From NCBI GenBank assembly GCA_035544875.1, contig DASZZP010000086.1, forward strand, positions 1 to 64,000: 64,000 nt of DNA. Reading direction: 5' to 3'. Made by a program: the position numbers and the translations under genes. This document shows, piece after piece, positions 43,010 to 51,228 of the stretch. Each line of letters starts with the position of its first letter. Positions within the stretch are counted from its first letter, which is position 1. The notes beneath the pieces were generated by a model, which was given only the letters and a program-made list of their open reading frames with translations, ran no database searches and had not been told where the DNA came from. The stretch comes from JASLEW01 sp035544875. Its GTDB lineage: Bacteria; Acidobacteriota; Thermoanaerobaculia; Multivoradales; UBA5704.

Positions 43010-44404
43010 TCAGGTCGGTTCAGGGGCGGGCTCGGCGGCAGCGGGGGACGGCGCGTCGGTAGCCAGCTCGCCCTCCCAGCGCGCGACCACGGCGGTGGCG
43101 AGGCAGTTGCCGATCACGTTCACCGCGGTGCGGCCCATGTCCATCAGGGCGTCGATGCCGACCAGGATGAAAATCGGCTCGGCCGGCAGCCGGAAGGAGG
43201 CCGCGGTGCCCAGCAAGATGACCAGGCCCGCCCGCGGCACTCCGGCGACGCCCTTGCTGGCCAGCATCAGGGTGAACACCATGAGCAGCTGCTGTCCCAG
43301 GCTGAGGTGGATGCCCGCGACCTGGGCCACGAAGACCGAGGCCAGCGTCAGGTAGAGCGCCGAGCCGTCGAGGTTGAAGCTGTAGCCGGTCGGCATCACG
43401 AACGCCACGATCTGGCGCGGCACGCCGAAGCGCTCCATCGCTTCCATCGCCCGCGGCAGCGCCGCCTCCGAGCTGGTCGTGGCAAAGGCGATCGAGGCCG
43501 GCTCGGCGACGGCGAGCACGAACCTGCGCAGCGGCACCCTGGCCAGCAGGGCGGCGGGCAGCAGCACCAGCAGCAGGAAGGCGGCGAGCGCCACGTAGAG
43601 CGTGAGCAGCAGCCGGAGCAGGTTGCCGAGGATGCCGAGACCCAGGTGTCCGACCGTCGAGGCGATCGCGGCGCCCACCCCGACCGGAGCGAACAGCATG
43701 ACGATGTTGGTCAGCTTAAACATCGTCGCCGAGAGGCTCTCGGCCAGCTGCAGCATCGGCCGCCGCCGGCGCTCGTCGACGAGCGCGAGCGCGATGCCGA
43801 AGAGGACGCTGAAGACGACGATCTGCAGCGTCTGGCCTTCCGCCACCGCCTTCGCGATGTTCTCGGGAAAGGCGTGCAACAACATGTCGGAGGGCGTCTG
43901 GCGGGGCGCGGCGAGCTGCCCGGCTGCGGCCGCGGCCGGCGGCGGCTTGAGCCCTTCGCCGGCCCGGCTGAGGTTGATCGCCGCCAGGCCGATCAACAAG
44001 GCCAGGGTGGTGACCACCTCGAAGTAGACCAGGGCCTTGATCCCCATCCGGCCGACCTGGCGGAGATCGGCATGCCCCGCGATGCCGACCACCAGCGTGC
44101 CGAACAGCAGCGGCCCGATGACCATCTTGATCAGGCGCAGGAAGATCTGGCTCAGGACCTGGAGGTTGCCGGCCCAGGCCGGGAAGTCGAAGCCGATCTC
44201 GGCGCCGGCCACGATGGCGATCAGGATCCAGGTGGTCAGCGAGCGGCGCAGGCAGCCGTAGGCGGCGAGCACCGCGATCGCCGCCCAGCGCACCGCCGCC
44301 AGCACGTCGGGAGAGAGCGCCAGCGCGCCGGAGAGCTGGCCCAGGGTCAGAGCGGCGGCGATCGCCGCGCCCAGCAGCGCCCCAACCAGCAGCCTGTTGC
44401 TCAC
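43010..44404 (-). CDS. Dicarboxylate/amino acid:cation symporter (DAACS)
   Basis: A 464-residue integral membrane carrier of the glutamate/aspartate/C4-dicarboxylate family. Signatures: FLRLIKMVIGPLLFGTLVVG, the serine-rich hairpin AFATTSSEAALPRAMEAMER, MPTGYSFNLDG and GIDALMDMGRTAVNVIGN, matching the substrate and sodium/proton sites of GltP/GltPh. GTG at 44404 was chosen as start (a TTG two codons upstream is possible); neither has a strong ribosome site. Downstream of it the convergent peptidase gene ends 99 bp away. Upstream is a repeat mosaic. Confidence 0.93.
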   Translation of the reverse strand: MSNRLLVGALLGAAIAAALTLGQLSGALALSPDVLAAVRWAAIAVLAAYGCLRRSLTTWILIAIVAGAEIGFDFPAWAGNLQVLSQIFLRLIKMVIGPLLFGTLVVGIAGHADLRQVGRMGIKALVYFEVVTTLALLIGLAAINLSRAGEGLKPPPAAAAAGQLAAPRQTPSDMLLHAFPENIAKAVAEGQTLQIVVFSVLFGIALALVDERRRRPMLQLAESLSATMFKLTNIVMLFAPVGVGAAIASTVGHLGLGILGNLLRLLLTLYVALAAFLLLVLLPAALLARVPLRRFVLAVAEPASIAFATTSSEAALPRAMEAMERFGVPRQIVAFVMPTGYSFNLDGSALYLTLASVFVAQVAGIHLSLGQQLLMVFTLMLASKGVAGVPRAGLVILLGTAASFRLPAEPIFILVGIDALMDMGRTAVNVIGNCLATAVVARWEGELATDAPSPAAAEPAPEPT

Positions 44405-44485
44405 GCTCAAGAGTGGTCCATGACGGCGGCGCCGGCTGGCGGGCGGCCTATTCGACTCAACTAGCCAAGCTCCCGGTTCCCGGTA

Positions 44486-44637
44486 GATCGCCGCTCTTCC
44501 GGGGCCCAGTCGCAAGAAGCTGGTTGCCCGGAGGCCGGCAGATCTATCATTGCCGGCACTCCCTGCAGGTCGGAGTCCGAGGGCTGCTGGGGACCTGCGC
44601 GGCGGCGCGGAGCCGCGGATGCACGCCGGGCTCTGGA
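44486..44637. repeat. Dispersed repeat mosaic A2-B2-C2
   Basis: Contiguous modules: A2 (44486-44534, ending GCTGGTTGCCCGGAGG), B2 (44534-44578, with CATTGCCGGCACTCCC) and C2 (44589-44637, ending GCACGCCGGGCTC). Each has a partner in the 5.1-5.6 kb gap, where A1 and C1 are adjacent and B1 is separate. Found in the 470-bp gap between the symporter and the xanthine dehydrogenase-type gene; the rest of that gap shows no gene. Confidence 0.75.
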
Positions 44638-44849
44638 AAACACGCGGGCGAGTCTAGCACCCGCGGCGCAGCGCGCCCCGGCATCCCGGACGTCGCCGCG
44701 TACTATGTACACCAACCGCTACCGGTGTCAGCCTTGGATGGACTCTAGTCCTCGGCGAGATGGCGATCGTGTTGCAGGCTTACATCCGAGGCGCCGCTTC
44801 CCTGCTGGGCAGGCGTCACATTCAGCGGACCCTCGGGCGACCGAAACAG

Positions 44850-44890
44850 CCCTCCGGGGAATGTCGCACGTCCATCACCGGACGTGCGAC
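44850..44890. repeat. Hairpin repeat D2 at the xdhA-type 3' end
   Basis: CCCTCCGGGGAATG flank, then stem GTCGCACGTCC (44863-44873), loop ATCACC and stem GGACGTGCGAC (44880-44890), a perfect 11-bp hairpin. Compared with D1 one base pair is changed on both sides (T-A here, C-G there). The minus-strand gene terminates in the loop: its TGA is at 44875-44877. Confidence 0.85.
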
Positions 44891-47262
44891 GGCCGCGCTT
44901 TCCGGGAGCGCGCCTCGGTGACCAGCTCCCAGAGGCGGCTCGGTTTGAGCGGGATCTCGAGGATCTCCAGGCCGGGGATTGCGAACGCGTCCTCGAGCGC
45001 CTGGGCGAAGAGGGCGCCGACCGGGATCGCCCCGGCCTCGCCGGCGCCCTTGGTGCCCAGGGCGTTGAGCGGCGAGACGGTCTCCAGGTGGCCGACCGAG
45101 ATCCGCGGCACCTGGAGCGCGGTGGGCAGCAGGAAGTCCATGAAGGAGGCATTGAGCAGCTGGCCGTTGTCGGCGTAGACCAGCTCCTCGTAGTACGAAT
45201 TGCCGATCCCCTGCGCCACGCCGCCGTGGACCTGGCCGTCGACCAGCAGCGGGTTGAGCAGCCGGCCGCAGTCGTGGACCACCACGTACTTGCGAATGGT
45301 GAGCTGCATGGTCTGCGGGTCGACCTCGACGATCATGGCATGCGCGCCGCTCGCCGTGGCGCCGCGGTAGGGGCCGAAGTAGTTGGTCGCCTCGAGCCCC
45401 GGTTCGCTCCCCGGCTTGACCGCGCCGCGCATCGGGTTGGCGGCCTTGGCGAGCTCGCCCAGAGAAATGACGCGCGCCGGTGCACCGTGATCCCCTACCC
45501 GCGCTGGGGCCACCCGCGCCTCTCCCGCCGCCAGCTCGATCTCTGCCTCGCTCGCGCCGAGCAGCTGGGCGGCCAGCCGCACGGTCTTGGCGCGCACGTC
45601 GCGCGCCGCCTCGTAGACGGCGTTGCCGGCCACCACCGCGCCGCGGCTGGCGAAGGTGCCGGTGCCCCAGTGGAACTGGTCGGTGTCGCCGGTCACCACC
45701 TCGACGTCGGCGACCGCGACGCCGAGCTGCTCGGCGGCGATCTGGGCGAAGACGGTGAAGTGCCCCTGCCCCTGGGTGCCGACGCCGGTGACCACCGTCA
45801 CCTTGCCGTTGCTCTGCACCTGCACCCGGGCGCCCTCGAAGGGTCCGATGCCGGTCCCCTCGACGTAGCAGACCACCCCGATCCCCACCGCCCGGCCGGC
45901 GGCGCGCAAGCGCGGCTGCTCGTCGCGGACGAAGCTCTCGTAACCGATCATCTCCAGGGCCTTGTCGAGGATCGGCGCGTAGTTGCCGCTGTCGTAGACC
46001 AGGGGGGCAAAGTCCTGGTAGATGATCTCGTGGTAGTGGGGGAACTCCTCGGGGGTGAGGAGATTGCGCCGGCGGATCTCGATGCGGTCGATGCCCAGCT
46101 CGCGCGCCGCGGCGTCGAGCAGCCGCTCGACCACGAAGACGCCGTGCTGGCGGCCGGCGCCGCGGTAGGGAGTGACGATGGTCTTGTTGGTGAAGACGGC
46201 CCGGAACTCGCTCAGGTAGGCCGGTACGCGGTAGGGGCCCATCAACGTGCACTGGCTGTTGAGCGGCACCGTCAGCCCGTACGGGTCGTAGGCGCCGGTG
46301 TCGTGGAGGAACGAATCGGCGATGCCGAGGATCCGGCCGTCCGCTGCCAGGGCGATCTCGGCGTCGTGGATCTGGCCGCGCTCCTGGGTGGTGGCGACGA
46401 AGTTCTCGGCGCGGTCCTCGATCCACTTGATCGGCCGGTCGAGCTCGATGGCGAGCCAGGGGATGAGCACCTCTTCGGGGTAGAACATCATGATCTTGGG
46501 GCCGAAACCGCCGCCGATGAAGGGCGCCACCACCCGCACCTGGTGTTCGGAGAGGCCGAGCATCGCGGCCAGGCCGTTGCGGATCGGGATCGGGGCCTGG
46601 GTGGTGTCCCACACCGTCAGCCGCTGGGCGCGCCCGTCCCACTGCGCCACCACGCCGCGGTTCTCGATCGCGGCGGCGGCCCCCCGGTCGTAGAGCAGGC
46701 GGCGGCGCAAGACCAGCGCGGCGGCGGCGCGGGCGGCCGCGTAGTCCCCCTTGCGCTGCGGGACCCGCGCCGCGAGGTTGGAGTCGAGGTCCTCGTGCAC
46801 CAGCGGTGCCCCGGGCAGCAGCGCCCGCTCGAGGTCCACCACCGCCGGCAGCGGCTCGTAGTCGACCGCCATCTCTTCGAGCGCGTCCTCCGCGAGGTAG
46901 CGGCTCTCGGCCACCACCAGCGCCACCGCCTCGCCCAGGTGGCGTACCTTGTCGCGGGCGAGCGGCACCTGCGTGCGCTCGTGAAAGACGCTGCCGGCGA
47001 TCGGCGGCGGCGGCACCAGCAGCGGGCCCGGCTGCCAGTAGCCGCCGAGGTCGGCAGCGGTATAGACGGCGAGCACCCCCGGAAGGGCGCGCGCCCGCGC
47101 GACGTCCACGCCGCGAATCCGGGCGTGGGCGTAGGGACTGCGCAGGAAGGCCACATGCCCCATCCGCGGCAGCTCGAGGTCGTCGACGAAGAGCGCCTGG
47201 CCGGTGAGCAGGCGCGGGTCCTCGTTGCGCTTGATGCGTTGTCCGACGGGCGGGGTGGTCAT
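44875..47262 (-). CDS. Xanthine dehydrogenase family, molybdopterin-binding subunit
   Basis: A 795-residue large subunit of a molybdenum hydroxylase. It begins VGQRIKRNEDPRLLTGQALF, as in the CoxL/XdhA-type family. Molybdopterin-binding segments include FIGGGFGPKI, GRQHGVFVVERL, GTQGQGHFTVFAQIAAEQLG and the catalytic-Glu block GTKGAGEAGAIP. It accepts hydroxide transfer onto N-heterocycles or aldehydes; the sequence alone does not fix the substrate. ATG at 47262. Last gene of a seven-gene operon whose first two genes encode the FAD and [2Fe-2S] subunits, an unusual separation. Its last residues and stop codon are supplied by hairpin D2. Confidence 0.92.
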   Translation of the reverse strand: MTTPPVGQRIKRNEDPRLLTGQALFVDDLELPRMGHVAFLRSPYAHARIRGVDVARARALPGVLAVYTAADLGGYWQPGPLLVPPPPIAGSVFHERTQVPLARDKVRHLGEAVALVVAESRYLAEDALEEMAVDYEPLPAVVDLERALLPGAPLVHEDLDSNLAARVPQRKGDYAAARAAAALVLRRRLLYDRGAAAAIENRGVVAQWDGRAQRLTVWDTTQAPIPIRNGLAAMLGLSEHQVRVVAPFIGGGFGPKIMMFYPEEVLIPWLAIELDRPIKWIEDRAENFVATTQERGQIHDAEIALAADGRILGIADSFLHDTGAYDPYGLTVPLNSQCTLMGPYRVPAYLSEFRAVFTNKTIVTPYRGAGRQHGVFVVERLLDAAARELGIDRIEIRRRNLLTPEEFPHYHEIIYQDFAPLVYDSGNYAPILDKALEMIGYESFVRDEQPRLRAAGRAVGIGVVCYVEGTGIGPFEGARVQVQSNGKVTVVTGVGTQGQGHFTVFAQIAAEQLGVAVADVEVVTGDTDQFHWGTGTFASRGAVVAGNAVYEAARDVRAKTVRLAAQLLGASEAEIELAAGEARVAPARVGDHGAPARVISLGELAKAANPMRGAVKPGSEPGLEATNYFGPYRGATASGAHAMIVEVDPQTMQLTIRKYVVVHDCGRLLNPLLVDGQVHGGVAQGIGNSYYEELVYADNGQLLNASFMDFLLPTALQVPRISVGHLETVSPLNALGTKGAGEAGAIPVGALFAQALEDAFAIPGLEILEIPLKPSRLWELVTEARSRKARPSHVR

Positions 47263-47309
47263 CGCTCTGCTCCGCGGGGCTCGGCCGGCGTCTCGCGTGT
47301 CACGATCGG

Positions 47310-48137
47310 TCAGCGCCCCTCGCCGACGAAGGCGACGACGCGCGCGAACGCCGCTTCGCCGCCTTTGAAGCGGAAGGGGAAGCAGCCCAGCCAGACCCGA
47401 CTGTCGAGCACCTCGTCGATCTGGCCGCCGAGGTTCTCGGCGTGAAAGACGCCGCGCGGGAAGAGCTGGACGTGGGTGCACTGGTAGTCCTCCGGCCAGG
47501 GGAAGGCCTCCTCCAGGCGCATGCCGATCTTGGCCTCGACCTCGGGCACCACGTCGGGACGGGCCACCCGGACCTTGGTGTTGAACGGGTGATCGGTCGA
47601 GATGGCGTCGACCGCCAGCCAGCGGATGCCGCGGTCGAGCACCCAGTCGCAGAACGGGCGCCGCGGCCCCGGGTGGCGGAGGAAGGCGCGCGGCAGGTCG
47701 GGCAGCACCTGGTTGTGGACCTTGTACCAGTCCTCGTTGTAGTAGTGGTGGTAGCCGGTGTGGATGACCAGGATGTCGTCGCGTTCGATGGTGATGCCGG
47801 TCTTCTTCTCCCAGCGCTCGAAGTGCTCCGGCCCGTAGATGTCGTAGTCGCCGATGCCGAACTGCGAGAGGTCGACGATGCAGGCCGGGCCGAAGAGCTT
47901 GGCGATCGGGATGCCCGAAATGTCCGGGCCGGGGTCGTAGAAGTGGATCGGCGAGTCGAGGTGCGTGGCGATGTGGTTGGTGGTGGTGATGAGCTGGGCG
48001 TTGACGCCGTCGAAGGCGAGCTTCTTGACCCACTTGATCGTCGGCCCCTCGTAGAAGGCGAAGGGCGGCGAATCCATGCTGAAGTTCTGCGACAGGTCGA
48101 GGACCGTCACCTTGCTGAGATCATAAGGAACGTACAC
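47310..48137 (-). CDS. Cyclase/kynurenine-formamidase-like hydrolase
   Basis: A 275-residue metal-dependent hydrolase of the cyclase family (kynurenine formamidase, isatin hydrolase). The metal motif H-x-x-T-H-x-D-x-P-x-H is seen as HIATHLDSPIHF; DDILVIHTGYHHYY and WLAVDAISTDHPFN are other family blocks. It hydrolyses cyclic or N-acyl amides. GTG start with AAAGGAGGAGAC directly upstream. Gap of 47 bp to the large-subunit gene and 24 bp from the DUF1116 gene. In context it likely opens a ring produced by the molybdenum hydroxylase. Confidence 0.9.
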   Translation of the reverse strand: MYVPYDLSKVTVLDLSQNFSMDSPPFAFYEGPTIKWVKKLAFDGVNAQLITTTNHIATHLDSPIHFYDPGPDISGIPIAKLFGPACIVDLSQFGIGDYDIYGPEHFERWEKKTGITIERDDILVIHTGYHHYYNEDWYKVHNQVLPDLPRAFLRHPGPRRPFCDWVLDRGIRWLAVDAISTDHPFNTKVRVARPDVVPEVEAKIGMRLEEAFPWPEDYQCTHVQLFPRGVFHAENLGGQIDEVLDSRVWLGCFPFRFKGGEAAFARVVAFVGEGR

Positions 48138-48161
48138 GTCTCCTCCTTTCGGGGCGGCTGC

Positions 48162-49403
48162 TCAGAGCCCGTGCAGCTCGGCAAAGGCGACCAGCGCCTG
48201 CTCGAAGATGGCGAGCGGTGGACGCACCCAGCCGGCGCCGATCTGGCCGACGCCGGCGAGGCGGTGGGCGATGCCGGTGTTGACCCGCGGTGCCAGGCCG
48301 AGCTCCACCACCTTGCGCAGGTCGATGCCGGTGGGGGTGCCGCGAAAGGCGAGCGCCGGGATGGTGAAGTGGCGATGCTCGGCGGCGGTGATCTCGTACA
48401 TCTCGAGGGTGGCCGCGAGCGCGTCATCCGGCGTGCCGCCGATGAAGGTGACGATGGCCGGCGCCGCGGCCATCGCGAAGGCGCCGATGCCGGCGGTCTC
48501 GGTGATCGTGCTGTCGCCGATGTCGGGATTGGCGTCGCCGCCGCCGAAGCCGGAGAAGTAGAGCCCTTCGGGAACCGCGGCCGGGGCGGTGAACCAGCGT
48601 TCGCCGAGGCCGCTCACCCGGATGCCGAAGTCGGTGCCGTTGCGCGCCATGGCGGTCACCAGGGTGCTCTCGGCGACGCCGTGCGCGGCGTCGGCCATCG
48701 CCTTGCACGCCGCCATCACCGGGTTGAGCACCGACAGCGGGTTGTCGCCCAGGAAGCGCAAGACCTCTTCCGCCACCCTTCCCGGAGGGGCCGCCCTGGC
48801 CAGCCGCGGCGCCAGCAGCTTGAGATAGAGGAGCGAGCCGGCCTTGTTGCGGTTGTGCCCCTCGTCGCCCATGTGCAGCGCCTCGGCAATCAGCGCCCGC
48901 AGGTCGAGGCCGCCGGCGACCGCCACGGCCTCGCCGAGCAGCGGTGCCATGACCTCGTTCATCCAGCGCAGCCGGGCGATCACCTCCGGGCTGAAGGCGC
49001 CATAGCGCAGCACCTTGCCGTAGCCCTCGTTGAGGTTCGAGAAGGCGCGGTGACCATGGGTCGCGTCCTCGACCACGTAGACCGCCATCGACGCCGAGGT
49101 GACGCCGGCCATCGGGCCGACCGCGCCGTGGTGGTGGCACGGCGCGAAGTCGATCTCGCACCGTTCGACCAGGGCGGCGGCGCCCGCCTCGTCGCCGGCC
49201 AGCCCCTCGTACAGCAGCGCGCCGATGACCGCGCCGCGCAGCGGCCCCGACATCCGCTCCCAGGTGATCGGCGGGCCGGCGTGGAGCAGCAGGTTGTCGC
49301 GCATGCCGGGAATCGCCTGGCGGGCGGGCGCGACCGCGGTCAGCAGCGGGCGCGAGGCAAACATGCGTTCGAGCGCCGCCCGGTTGGCTTGATCGATGTC
49401 CAC
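48162..49403 (-). CDS. DUF1116 family protein (YlbE/AllG-like)
   Basis: A 413-residue protein with DUF1116 features: LLHAGPPITWERMSGPLRGA, FAPCHHHGAVGPMAGVTSAS, FSNLNEGYGKVLRYGAF and FSGFGGGDANPDIGDSTITE. In Escherichia coli the relative YlbE (AllG) works with FdrA (AllF) and YlbF (AllH) in oxamate carbamoyl transfer of allantoin breakdown. GTG start at 49403. It directly follows FdrA in the operon, 16 bp apart, as expected for partners. The third protein (DUF2877) is not found in the window. Confidence 0.88.
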   Translation of the reverse strand: MDIDQANRAALERMFASRPLLTAVAPARQAIPGMRDNLLLHAGPPITWERMSGPLRGAVIGALLYEGLAGDEAGAAALVERCEIDFAPCHHHGAVGPMAGVTSASMAVYVVEDATHGHRAFSNLNEGYGKVLRYGAFSPEVIARLRWMNEVMAPLLGEAVAVAGGLDLRALIAEALHMGDEGHNRNKAGSLLYLKLLAPRLARAAPPGRVAEEVLRFLGDNPLSVLNPVMAACKAMADAAHGVAESTLVTAMARNGTDFGIRVSGLGERWFTAPAAVPEGLYFSGFGGGDANPDIGDSTITETAGIGAFAMAAAPAIVTFIGGTPDDALAATLEMYEITAAEHRHFTIPALAFRGTPTGIDLRKVVELGLAPRVNTGIAHRLAGVGQIGAGWVRPPLAIFEQALVAFAELHGL

Positions 49404-49419
49404 GTTGGGTCGTCCTCGA

Positions 49420-51228
49420 CTACCCTGCCTGATTGGCCTGCTTGAGCCTGCCCAGCAGCCCGGCCAGCTTCTCGTCGCCACCGGCCGGCGGGCGCCATGC
49501 AACCTGTACGGCCGCGGCGCCCTGGGACGCGAGGCTGGCGTGGAACGCTTCCAGGCCGACGTTGACCGCCGCCAGCGGCGCCTCGATCGCGGCCAGGGGG
49601 ACTGCCGGCGGCTCGCTTTCCGGCCGCCGCTCGGCGATCCGCGTCAGGTACAGGCAGCTCCACTCTACCGCCTCCTCGACTGTGCGGAAGACCCGCGCGC
49701 CGCTGCTGGCCAGGGCGTCGATCTGGGCCGCCAGACCCTGCGGGTCCTGGTCGGTGCCGACCACGATCGCGCCCACCGCCAGCGCCCGCCCCGCGGCCGC
49801 GGCGCCGGCGCGGGCGGCGGAGACCGCGGGGGCGAGAGCGCCGGCGGGGTCGGGATGGGCGCCGTCGCCGAGGACGACGTCGAGGAGGATGGCGGCCACC
49901 TCGGGATCGGCGCTCTCGCGCGCCAGCCGCCGCAGCAGCAGGTCCTGGTCGATCATCGGATGCGGGCGGCCGACCGTGAGCTCGTCGGCGCCCAGGTCGA
50001 GCAGCGTATGCCCCCGGCTCTGGTGCGGGTCGCCCAGCCGCTCGGCCGCCGGCGAGGAGAGGTTCGAGAAGATCGGCGCGAGCAGCGCCCCCAACCCCTG
50101 CAGCGCCGCGGCGGCCAGCGTGCCGCCGGAGAAGAGGCCGCGCAGATAGCGCTGGCCGGGGGCCGGCGGCGGCGCCGGCGGTTCTGACGGTACTGGCGCC
50201 TCGAGCAGGTCGGCGGCGGCTTGTCCCGCTGCCGGCGCCGGGGGAACGGGAGCGTGCGCGGCGGCCAGCAGCGCCACCGCCGTCTCGGCCGCCGCGCTCA
50301 GGGTGGCCGCGAAGTGCAGATTGCCCAGCCGCCGCGCCGGCGCCGGCGTGCCGACAAAGTGCACCACCACCGGCTTGCCGGCCTGGAGAGCGGCCGTCAG
50401 CAGGCGAGCGGCGACCGGCGGCGCCGGCGGCTTGCCGACCAGCACGATCACTTCCGTCCGCGGGTCGCGGCGCAACAGATCGAGAGCCTGGTGGGCGGTT
50501 GCGCCCCCAACCTCGGCGGTGAGATCGCGCCCGCCGGTGCCCAGAGCCTGCGAGACGCCGGCGCCCAGGGCGTGAAGCTGGCTCGCCACCGCCTGCAGCC
50601 CGGTGCCCGAGGCGCCGAGCAGGCCGACCGTCCCGCGCCGCACCCGGTTGGCGAAACCCAGGCCGGCGCCGCCGATCAGGGCGGTGCCGCAGTCCGGCCC
50701 CAGCACCAGCAGCCCCTTGGCCTGCGCCTCCCGCTTGAGCGCGACCTCCTCGGCGAGCGACACGTTGTCGCTGTAGAGAAAGACATGGCGCCCGAGGTCG
50801 AGGGCCTCGCGCGCCACCGCCGCGGCGTAGCGGCCGGCGACCGACACCAGCACCCAGCGCGCCGCCGGAAGCTGCCGCATCGCTCCCGCCAGGCTGCGCG
50901 GCCGGAAACCCGCCAGCGGATCAGTGCCTGCCGCCGGCCGGCGCTCGGCCAGCAGCGGGTCGACCCGCGCCAGGGCCTCGCCGGCCGCCGCCTCACTCTC
51001 CGCCTTTACTACCACCAGCAGATCGTCGGCGCGGGCGGCGCCGGCTGCCTCGGTTGGCAGCAGGCCGCTCGCCGCGAGGAGCGCAAGGTTGGCCGGGATC
51101 GCCATCACCACCGCGGCGTCGAGCACGCCGGGCAAGGCGCCCAGCGATGCCTGCAGCTGCATCAGGACCAGCGAGTCGTGGTAGGCGCCGTGGCGCGCCG
51201 CCCAGCGGGTGACCGGTGGCAGGCTCAC
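49420..51228 (-). CDS. fdrA: FdrA-family protein (acyl-CoA synthetase-like, AllF-like)
   Basis: A 602-residue protein related to succinyl-CoA synthetase alpha subunits. It begins with the FdrA N-terminal region (SLVLMQLQASLGALPGVLDA), has LLVLGPDCGTALIGGAGLGF and GTVGLLGASGTGLQAVASQL, and a C-terminal half with GGTLAAAALQGL, DLGADELTVGRPHPMIDQDL and AAILLDVVLGDGAHPDPA. FdrA is a subunit of the oxamate carbamoyltransferase complex. An Ala/Pro linker lies around residue 330. GTG overlaps the amidase stop (GTGA), so translation is coupled. Confidence 0.92.
   Translation of the reverse strand: MSLPPVTRWAARHGAYHDSLVLMQLQASLGALPGVLDAAVVMAIPANLALLAASGLLPTEAAGAARADDLLVVVKAESEAAAGEALARVDPLLAERRPAAGTDPLAGFRPRSLAGAMRQLPAARWVLVSVAGRYAAAVAREALDLGRHVFLYSDNVSLAEEVALKREAQAKGLLVLGPDCGTALIGGAGLGFANRVRRGTVGLLGASGTGLQAVASQLHALGAGVSQALGTGGRDLTAEVGGATAHQALDLLRRDPRTEVIVLVGKPPAPPVAARLLTAALQAGKPVVVHFVGTPAPARRLGNLHFAATLSAAAETAVALLAAAHAPVPPAPAAGQAAADLLEAPVPSEPPAPPPAPGQRYLRGLFSGGTLAAAALQGLGALLAPIFSNLSSPAAERLGDPHQSRGHTLLDLGADELTVGRPHPMIDQDLLLRRLARESADPEVAAILLDVVLGDGAHPDPAGALAPAVSAARAGAAAAGRALAVGAIVVGTDQDPQGLAAQIDALASSGARVFRTVEEAVEWSCLYLTRIAERRPESEPPAVPLAAIEAPLAAVNVGLEAFHASLASQGAAAVQVAWRPPAGGDEKLAGLLGRLKQANQAG

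Noticed and set aside
44884..47445. An 853-residue open frame opposite the molybdopterin subunit
   Set aside because: Same reason: no motif, unusual composition, no ribosome site, and the opposite strand is clearly coding.
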